A DNA stretch of 64,000 nucleotides from Amia ocellicauda. Taxonomy: Eukaryota; Chordata; Actinopteri; Amiiformes; Amiidae. This document shows, in pieces, positions 45,847 through 64,000 of the stretch. The translations under genes were made by a program, and so were the position numbers. Location of the stretch: NCBI RefSeq assembly GCF_036373705.1, contig NC_089858.1, positions 17,171,749 to 17,235,748 on the forward strand, given 5' to 3'. How positions within the stretch are numbered: the stretch's first letter is position 1; each line of letters starts with the position of its first letter. The notes beneath the pieces were generated by a model. It saw only the letters and a program-made list of their open reading frames with translations, was not told the DNA's origin and did not search any database.

Positions 45847-48800
45847 TCAGTTGACCATGGCCTGCGGTCCCTCTGGGATCAGGGAGGAGAAGAAAGTCTT
45901 GAAGAAAACCCAGGCCATGCCCACCAACGAGACCCTCTGGGGCTCCATGTCTACATCCTGCAGAGTGGCCTCCTCCTGCCCATCCCCCTCTGGCTGCAGC
46001 TGCTCCTCCTGTGAAGACAATTAAGACATTGAGACCCCCGGCAACAGATGCACACACAGGTATTTCTGTGGGGGGACAGTGACAACGGCTGTCTGTGTTG
46101 GGGGGCAGAGAAGGAAGGAGCGGGGGTGGTGGGATGTTAAACTAGGCTGTCCAATAGCAAAGATAGGCGAGGAAACAGAACAGCCCTGATGCACAAAGAC
46201 AGGGGTGTCCAGCACCAGTCCGGAAATCAGTTCAGTTTTATAGGTAACCCTGAATCACCAATTTCGGGCAAGACCTGAAATATAGACCAGCTAGTTATCG
46301 ATTCAGGCATTTGTTTGCAAATTTGTTAAATGTATTAATTTATTCAAATACCTGCTTTATCTAAATCAAAGACATATTTAAGGGTGACCCACAAAGCCTG
46401 CTGGGTCTGTGGCCAGGGCGGCTCTGCAGAATCAGACTGACACGGCTCCGATCTCTGAGGTGTGAGAAGCTGCTCACAAAAAGACTGGTGCATTTTCAGC
46501 GTCCTGCATCACGGAGCACCTGCCGGCCCCCTGCTGCGTGGCACGCCAGGACTCCCTTATCCGGTGTCAGCGTCCTTACCTGGAGCTGGTTTCGGATCTG
46601 GTTGTGCTGGTTCTGGACGACCTCGGGCGGCAGGGGGATGTCACGGCCTGGCTGCGCCGCTCTCCGTCTGAAGGGGAACCAGCCCGCGGTGTGCCTGAGA
46701 GGAAGAGGAACACAAACATTCGGAAATAAGTAAGGCCATATGGGCAGAAAGCAATCCGTTCACCAAGGCGTCGTGATCCATTCAGATTTCAGGGGAAGTA
46801 AATCGATTCACAAATTCACGCCCAGTAATATCAGAGGGCCGAAATGGAGCAGACAAGATGATAGCAAGCCGTCCCACCAGTGACCTGGAAGAGCACACAC
46901 AACCACGATTCAAGCTTTTCGAACGTTGAGTCAGCTTCCTGCAACGCCTAAATGCCCATAAAATCAACATGAAGATAAGGATTTTCTCTTGTTTATTTTT
47001 CCCTCACCTCGCTATAAGCTCCTTGCGTTTAGAACTACTCCAAGTACTCATGTCAGCTCGACCGATGCCCTTGAATTGCAAATCTTTTTTTTTTTTTTTT
47101 TTAATCTTAAGTCAACAATGGGTAAGTATTAATGTACGTGAAAAAGTTTTCTAGAAGCATCAAGTTGAACACAGTCTATGCATTTGTTAAAAAAATTACT
47201 AAAAAGTCATGGTGACTGAAGTAGTACAGAATAACTTCCTTTAAACAGACAGAGTGCAGACAGCCCCGATAGAGTGGCCCTGGCTGCGATACCTGCCTGG
47301 GGCGGGCGGGCTTACTTTGCTGTGCACCGAGTTTGACATGCTGTCGTTCAAGAACCCGTGCAGTAGAATGCCAGCTATGCTGACAATTATGTAAGCCGTC
47401 ACTGATAAGAGGGAGAACAGCCCGTTCAGTGTAAACACAGGGCTTAACTACACAAACAGCAGACAGCGAAGACATCTATGAGTCAAACACGAGTCTGATC
47501 AGAACCAAGCTAATAACATCCTGAACACCTTGAGGTACCTCCAAAACTAAATATTAAACACTCCACCTTTGTGTGAATTGAGCGTTTTCTTATAGAGCGA
47601 AAACTGTTGTATCCTTGCCAAACCTCCAGCGAGGTCACGATGTTCCTCCTTCAGCCATCCTGTTCCACCAGTTTCTTCACACCACACACACACAGTGCCG
47701 GCAAACAAACAAACAGTGGGGCTGGGCCTCACACTAAGTCTAGCTAAGCCTGATCTGGACTCTGGGATAGTTAGCAAACTTGTCAAATTTGCAGATGATA
47801 CTAAAAATAGGCAGCTCAGCAGATACAATTTTGGCAGCACAGGCTATTCAAAGGGGCTTAGATAATATTCAGTTGTGGGCCGACACCTGGCAGATGAGAT
47901 TCAATGTGGACAAGTGCAAGGTATTACATGCAGGTAACAAAAATGTCCACTATAATTACACTATGGGAGGAATAGAACTAGATTAAGTAACGCATGAGAA
48001 AGACCTAGGAGTCTACGTGGACTCCTCGCTTACTCCATCCAAACAATGTGGGGAAGCAATAAAAAAAAAAGCAAACAATGTTAGGGTATATTGTCAAAAG
48101 TGTAGAATTGAGAACAAGGGCAGTGATGTTCAGACTGTACAATGCCCTAGTTAGAGCTCATCTGGATACTGTGGACAGTTCTGGGCTCCACACTTCAAGA
48201 AAGATATCGCTGCTCTAGAGGCAGTTCAGAGGAGAGCAACCAAACTTATTCCAGGTCTGAAGGGAATGTCCTACTGAGAGACTGAGGAACTGAACCTTTT
48301 CACCCTGAAACAGAGGAGACTACGTGGGGACTTGAATCAAGTCTTCAAAATTATGAAAGGCATCGACCACATCAAACCAGAGGAGCTTTTCCAGATCAGC
48401 AGGGACACACGCACCCGGGGACACAAATGGAAATTTGTCTTCAAGGCATCAAAACGGAAAACAGGTGACGCTTCTTTACACAGAGTGTCGTCACAATCTG
48501 AACAAACTCCCCAGCGATGTGGTTGAGCTGAAAATTTGGAAAATTCAAAAATAGACTGGATAGGATCCTTGGATGACTTGGATAATGGACACCAAATGAG
48601 CATGATGGGTCGAATGGCCTCCTCTTGTTTGTAAACTTTCTTATGTTCTTAAGCTCAGCTCAAGTATAGCAGAGCCCCTTGAAATGTGCACCAAGGTCTA
48701 TGTTTGTTTTAATGCACTGTACAAGCACTGTGCCGAGGTTGTGTACCAGGCACATGCAAACTGGCCCTGCTTCAGCTATTGGCGCCCCAGCACCATGCAC

Positions 48801-51800
48801 TTCCATGGAGCTTAGCAGGCATTGCTCCCCACATGGCTTCCCAGTGAGACACAGCTCTAACATCGGTAAGGGCCAGTAAAAGGCGATGCATACTCACAGG
48901 TACATAATCAGCAGACTGCTCATCACCAGCACGAAGCGGCTCACGCTGGAGTAGAAGTACAAGATGCTGAGGAAGACCGAGAAGCGGGCAGCCGTGTAAA
49001 TCCAGTCGAGCCAATCACGGTTCATGTCCTCCTCATCCTCCATCACCGGCCCGCCCTGGGCATTCATCCGCAGGTTCTGATTGGCCCCTGGGTTGATGAG
49101 CTGGGGCTGTGGTGCGTCCTGATTGGCTGGGAGGTTGTCCACCGGTGCTTGATTCGCCAAAGCTGGGGCAGGCGGGGAAACCACTGGCAAGGAGGGGCTT
49201 CCAGCAGTCACGTGGGAGGAGGAAGAGGAAGCAGCTGCCAGAGCCGCCTGACTGGAGTTCAACAACAAGAACAACAACAAAATAAATGAGAAGGCGGCAG
49301 GAACACCATCAAAGCTTTTCATCTCATTTTTGTTAACCATGTACACAGTCCAATTCCCTGGTGGATCAACATCCCACCTGAAGAATCCAAGCCTACAGCA
49401 TCATCTCCCACCATACACAAGCAATGAGTTGCTAATACAACCCAACTGTACTTACTACTGCATGTAGTACTGCCTGGCATACATCTGCTGGAGCCACAGG
49501 AGCTGCTGGGGGCTGTACATGGAGTAAGTGGCAAAAGCCGGGTGGTGCATCTCAGCTGCTCCCAGCCTGGAAAAGCCACAGTGAAGAAAGTGAGAATACA
49601 GGGCGTAGCACCCCGTGCCCTCTGCTCTGCTGGTGGGTGGTTTTGCAGACTGCGCTGTGGGTTTGCTTTAGAATAAGGGCACACTCACGTGGCAGAAGAA
49701 ACACCTTGGGGATTCCCTCTGTGTCGCAGTCCATCCTCATGGGGCGGGGGGGCAGTGGCGGAGGCAGTATTCCCAGACTCCATGTGCGCCGTCTCCCCGT
49801 GCTGTGAGGCTCCTGTAAGCTAAACCCCAGACAGGAGCACAAACACTGTTATCAAGACTGAAAGATGCACATTAATATACACATCTGAAATTCAAGCTTT
49901 CTATAATTAGAACAGTTCCAGAAAGAATGCAAATTATCAGCACAGGACCTTGACAGATAAATAAGCACCTGCTGTTCTCTGAACACGTCAACGTAAGCCC
50001 AGGAGAATTCACTCACGCTACCAGGCCAAACACTACCCAAGTAAAGCAAGTGTGTGATGCTGCTTATCGGCTGGTTAGTGGTTAAAGTGCATGTGTGGTG
50101 ATCCATCCCAACAAACCCGGAGTGAAGGTGTTCAAGTCGGCACAAACACCAGGGACACAGGATTTGTTGCTGCTACATGGTTAGAGAACTGAAAAAATGT
50201 AATGCCCTTTCTGAAGGCATTAAAATCTAGCCAAGTTTCAGAACCTGATTCTTCCAGCAATAAGTAAGGCAGGTGAAAAACAAGAAAGGGGGGGGGATTT
50301 GGGGGACTAAAAACAAAACAATACTCAGTTTCATTTTAGCTTTGTCCCCTACAGGTTTTTGTTGTTGTTTTTTTACACAATGCCATTCAAATGCTCAGGT
50401 TTCTCTGGCAGGAAGGGACTGGATAATTGTGTCCATCTGTGGTGCTGCAGGTGCTTTTGAGACTGATGGCAAGAAACACTTCCAGGATTAAAGCAGTGCA
50501 AAGACCTCAGCAAAACTCACAGTGATGAGGTAGGTTAAGAACAAATAAATGAAAAGCTGCATGCCTTGGAGTGAGAACCCTGTTGTGCTCCTGGACGAGG
50601 CTTGAAGCTGCACACCAAGTGAATAGTAGGCATGGAGTCCGACTGCAAGGAAAACACAGGGTTCCACGGTTAACTGGGAGAGAAGCACGATATAACAGCG
50701 GCCCTGAAAAGCAGTACAGCGAGTCTCAGGGTACTGGCAATCTGACTAGTAATACTCTCTCTCATTTGTATAACAATTACTCAAAATCTGAGTGGCCATT
50801 TCTAAATTTACATTTCAATTTCCTTATTGCCTCACAGGGAAAACAGTATATTAGGCCCATGAGAATCTTCAGTTCTGAACTGCGATACTACCTTGTAGTG
50901 CCAAACCATCAGACACCACTGTACTACATCAATAGAAAACCTGCACCATTTTAAGCCATTAGCCAACAGTAAAATCTGAAGCTATGCCCACTAACTCAGT
51001 ACAATCCTAACATTAAAGGAAGTCTAAGTTTAATGGGGATTCTAACCCTGTCAATGCATAACTAATTTCAGCACTAAACGTCATTGTATTGTATAACTGA
51101 ACTTAAAATACTGGGGGGAAACTTAAATGCAATTGTAAAAACCTCTTGTGTGTGTATCCCACATTGAAATTCACCATTGCAGAAGCTTAATTGTGAAGAG
51201 CTCTTTGCATATCAAGGCCAGCCAGTGCTTTTTGGGAGGGGGCATTCAAATAAATATAATACAATTTACCTTTCGAAACACGTCTTTAATGTGTAGGTGG
51301 TCTGGCAGCAGTTTCCCGGAATAGATGAGCCTCTGGTCTTTCTCAGGCTGCGCAGGAGAGACAGGTGAGTTACAGCAGGTGACGGGAAGAGCCCCATGCC
51401 TCCTATTTATCCAGGTGGACTTTCTCCCCCCCAACCCGTGTAGATATGCAAGTTGCAATGCAATGCACACACACACAAAAAGACCAACTATCTACAGTGC
51501 CTGACCTCGAAAACGACATCGACACACACACACTTTCGACATTTTTAACAAAAGTGCTCATTTCAAACGCACTATGCTGTTTTCCGAGTGGATATCTGGT
51601 TTAATTGCATCTGCAGAAGAACAAAGTGCAGACAAACTCTAAAAAGGTCTTATTATTGAGATGATGACTGCATATACTGAACATACCTACACAGATACCC
51701 AGAGATGTGCCCATAGAGGAACACTGAGTAACACATTGTCGTTTTTACCAGTGAACTGCAGTATGCATGATAACTACTACTACTATTATAGTAGGAGTGT

Positions 51801-52013
51801 AGTAAGCGCCTCGTAATTCCGACACGCATTTGCTACGTAAACACAGTAACTCACAGGACTGGTCGGGTACACGTGTGACAAGTGCGTCTTCAGCTGCCCC
51901 ACCGTCCACGCCAGCTGCACGCCTTCAATCACCCGGTCTTCATGAGCCTGATTGGGGCTTTTGACCACCACAGTGATCGTCCCCAGCTCGGGGGGATTTC
52001 CTGGATTGTCCAT
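45847..52013 (-). CDS. herpud1: HERPUD1, ER membrane ubiquitin-like protein of ERAD (complete, 8 exons)
   Basis: HERPUD1 (Herp) anchors the HRD1 ubiquitin-ligase complex in the ER membrane and is strongly induced by ER stress. Exons: 52013-51855, 51347-51270, 50642-50565 (3' end uncertain), 49819-49689, 49566-49456, 49251-48898, 46694-46580, 46008-45847. This gives about 395 residues (human 391). The N-terminal ubiquitin-like domain spans exons 1-3 ([25 protein letters not shown]). Then follow [16 protein letters not shown], the block [30 protein letters not shown], the hydrophobic membrane segment [13 protein letters not shown] with a second stretch to LLIMYL, and the C-terminus [19 protein letters not shown]. 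The start codon has a good context (CAAAATGG). Confidence 0.95.
46200..46430. mobile_element. Second, decayed copy of the CAGGGGTGTCCA-ended MITE
   Basis: It starts CAGGGGTGTCCAGCACCAGT and shares the interior landmarks ACCAATTT and ATTTAAGGGTGAC with the copy at 30799. The right end has decayed. It lies in the last HERPUD1 intron. Confidence 0.4.
47765..48655 (+). mobile_element. CR1/L2-like LINE fragment in a HERPUD1 intron
   Basis: Broken plus-strand frames read [64 protein letters not shown] and [16 protein letters not shown], in the order found in CR1-like reverse transcriptases and their C-terminal region. It ends GTTTGTAAACTTTCTTATGT, whose complement is the widespread ACATAAGAAAGTTTACAAAC motif. 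Several stops and at least one frameshift make it a dead 5'-truncated copy. It is antisense to HERPUD1. Confidence 0.8.
49820..50564 (-). other. herpud1: HERPUD1 intron 3
   Basis: No repeat or coding block is recognised, apart from a short G-run near 50289 and a T-rich run near 50360-50373. Confidence 0.5.
50565..50642 (-). CDS. herpud1: HERPUD1 exon 3 (end of UBL domain), unusual donor
   Basis: TTGCAG is followed by [18 protein letters not shown], matching human HVLHLVCNVKSPS. The exon must end before an in-frame TAA. Two choices keep frame: AAG|GCATGC, a GC-type donor, joined to exon 4 at 49819; or CAGG|GTTCTC at 50579 joined to an alternative exon 4 acceptor at 49812. Neither donor is strong. 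Confidence 0.6.
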
Positions 52014-52278
52014 TTTGTTTTTAATGTTTCGTTTCCTCCCCGAGAAATGAAGATCAGCTTACAGTGGTTCGAGTAACGCAAAGAAACTCGGGTCGTGGCT
52101 CAAATCAAAACGATTCGTCCTCAAAAGCAGATGCCCAATTAGAAGCCCTTTGTCTTGCTTAATTACAGACAGCGATCAGAGAGCCAGCCGCCCGCCTCTG
52201 TGTAAAGTTTCTCGGCGCCGCAGAGAGGAAGTTTCGGGTAATAATACAGCGTCGGGCAGGGTTGTTTCCTAAACACAC

Positions 52279-52297
52279 TGTGGCCGCCTCTGATTGG
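52279..52297 (-). promoter_or_regulatory. herpud1: ERSE-like element of the HERPUD1 promoter (CCAAT-N9-CCACA)
   Basis: On the minus strand CCAAT is followed after exactly nine bases by CCACA. The ER stress response element is CCAAT-N9-CCACG, bound by NF-Y and ATF6/XBP1, so only the last base differs. It lies about 270 bp upstream of the HERPUD1 ATG in the correct orientation. Mammalian HERPUD1 is a known ERSE-driven gene. Confidence 0.6.
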
Positions 52298-52400
52298 CCG
52301 GCTGGAGCTCGATCCAGCTCTGATTGGCCGGCTGGAGCTCGACCCAGCTCTGATTGGCCGGCTGGAGCTCGACCCAGCTCTGATTGGCCAGACGCAGCTC
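52291..52400. repeat. 30-bp tandem repeat, four copies, each with a CCAAT box
   Basis: Copies start at 52291, 52321, 52351 and 52381. The first three are almost identical and the fourth is diverged and partial. Each contains TGATTGGCC, a CCAAT box on the minus strand, and the first three contain GGAGCTCGA. The array lies in the HERPUD1 promoter and would place NF-Y sites exactly 30 bp apart. Confidence 0.9.
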
Positions 52401-52406
52401 GCCTCA

Positions 52407-52413
52407 GACGTGG
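52407..52413 (-). promoter_or_regulatory. herpud1: ACGT-core site (CCACGTC) near the CCAAT array
   Basis: GACGTGG on the plus strand matches seven of eight bases of the XBP1/ATF6 UPRE core TGACGTGG. It lies just upstream of the CCAAT array relative to HERPUD1. Confidence 0.4.
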
Positions 52414-53374
52414 AGGTTCCGAAGGAGCGCCGCGTCGTGCGCAGGCGCGTTGGGAAGAGGCAGAGAGCAATACAGTGTAGGAATGATGCAATGTGCGCCA
52501 GTCTCGGTGCGAGGACTTTCCAGCAATGAAGGCAACTTTGACAATTATAAAGAAAGAAGGAAAGAAAGTCCATAAAAGATTCAAAATGCTTACCCTGCAT
52601 CCCGCTGCCAGGACTGTTATTATTTCGTTTATTTTGAAATAACAGCAACCCCATTGCCTTTTAACATTAACACAAACACAATTGTGCAGTCCAGTACAGT
52701 GCTTGAATGTGATATTATGCTAAATGGTGTAAATATGAAGAAAATCAGCCTGACAACTTATTGTCTTGAAAAAACCCAAACCCCACAATTATTCTTCTAC
52801 TTCTTGCACATCTTAAGCCTGGCTTTTCAAAAGTCCATTACCTCGTGTCTAATTCATTTTTCACCAATTAAACCTATACCTTCAGCAGGACATAGCGTGT
52901 ATATTGACCTACCAGCAACGGGAGTTTGGAATAGAGTGCAAACAAACAATTTTATTTAGAATGTTACATTTCAAACACATACATGTATAATCTTCATAAG
53001 AAGATTTCTTCAGAACTGCAGGTTAAACAGCAATTAGCTACTACACTGAGGTCCTATTGGTTATATACACAGGGCAGGTCTGAGGACTCAATATTACACT
53101 ACAGTTTATGCTGCAGTCCTCAGGGTATATGGATAATGGATACTGTTAATATGATAAATAAAAAATAGAATACAAAGGCTTGGTAACATGAATTGGAAAT
53201 GTTTTTTCTACCCTCTCCCTCACCCCAGCTCCCCAGAGACGCCTCAATCAGGGCCATTCCTGGACCTCTGCATCTGTGCTGCTGGCAAGAAGACCAGTCC
53301 CAGGTGTGGTTTGTCGTCTGTTTGAGTGTGTGTGTGTGTGAGGGCAGTAGCAGAGCGTAGCCCGTGTGTTAGTG
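52414..53374. other. SLC12A3 3' UTR and start of the HERPUD1 upstream region
   Basis: On the minus strand AATAAA at 52956-52951 is the likely SLC12A3 poly(A) signal, about 420 nt after the stop. CpG-rich sequence begins near 52440. The two genes are therefore less than about 0.95 kb apart, head to tail. Confidence 0.55.
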
Positions 53375-63659
<10,285 letters not shown>

Positions 63660-64000
63660 CTGGAGAGCAGAGAAATAACAGCCATTACTTTCTCTCCAGG
63701 ACTTGGAAGTCAGCCCTGACCCACATGCCATGGGATCGCCCAGGCCGTGCATGGAGTGAAAGCAACATCAATGACAACATCCTCAGAAAGCACAAACTCA
63801 CTGACTATAACAGCTGGGACAAGAGGCACCTGTCCAGTCTCACAGATGGTGTATTTCACAGAGGTGCCAAGGTCATTGATCGGCAAGTTTAAATTCTGCA
63901 TATCAGAAGTTAGCCTAGGCACAAACTTCAAAGCAAAATAAAACATAACAAAAGCTTTGGCTGGGCATCTTGTCAATGTCTCTGAAAATATATATATATC
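63660..64000 (-). other. slc12a3: SLC12A3 intron running off the right edge
   Basis: A T-rich intron with no match to NCC exons 1-2. It ends in a short (TA)n at 63988-64000. The open frames here do not resemble the NCC N-terminus. Confidence 0.5.

Noticed and set aside
52159-52654. Minus-strand frames of 141 and 163 codons
   Set aside because: They read through the 30-bp CCAAT repeat, producing repeated RAPAGQSEL or GSSSSRPIR units. This is promoter DNA; the real HERPUD1 start is at 52013.
63710-63976. Minus-strand open frame as NCC exon 2
   Set aside because: Its translation has no similarity to the GWVKGVM-type sequence expected just before IRCMLN, and no suitable donor is in phase.

Overview
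The window is vertebrate DNA from a ray-finned fish. It holds four protein-coding genes, all on the minus strand: SLC12A3 (5' part missing beyond the right edge), HERPUD1, CETP and NLRC5. This is the same gene order and relative orientation as on human chromosome 16q13. The fish assignment rests on the repeat content: a Tc1-like transposon, L2/CR1-type LINE pieces with fish-type tails, short terminal-inverted-repeat elements and SINE tails. Intact synteny and the many 'ACATAAGAACATAAG'-type tails would fit a non-teleost such as gar, bowfin or sturgeon, or an early teleost lineage, but that is only a weak inference.

Layout, right to left (direction of transcription). 63659-53375: SLC12A3, the thiazide-sensitive Na-Cl cotransporter, 24 exons covering transmembrane helix 1 to the C-terminus. 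52951-52014: a compact intergenic interval holding the HERPUD1 promoter, with four tandem CCAAT-box repeats and a near-perfect ER-stress element. 52013-45847: HERPUD1, 8 exons, with a CR1-like LINE and a small MITE in its introns. 43292-37034: CETP, 16 exons, 504 codons. About 33.56-36.9 kb: intergenic. 33557-1: NLRC5, with an interferon-response element next to a putative non-coding first exon. Its 50 coding exons join in frame without a break to give 1940 residues: death-fold/CARD-like domain, basic nuclear-localisation exon, NACHT, a very long LRR array and a short C-terminal exon.

The most unusual structure is in NLRC5. The first two-thirds of the LRR region is built from a repeated exon cassette: LRR exons of 84, 84 and 90 bp followed by one or two short linker exons of 48-75 bp. 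About six copies occur in a row, all bounded by phase-2 introns. The last 15 LRR exons lack linkers. Other notable items are the CCAAT/ERSE promoter array of HERPUD1, the ISRE of NLRC5, and a 1.3-kb imperfect palindrome inserted into a LINE inside an NLRC5 intron.

The four genes are physically linked but functionally unrelated: renal/gill NaCl uptake, ER-associated degradation, plasma lipid transfer and MHC class I transactivation. No operon-like logic applies. I used conserved protein blocks, GT/AG splice signals and phase continuity to set exon limits; no alignment or database search was run.
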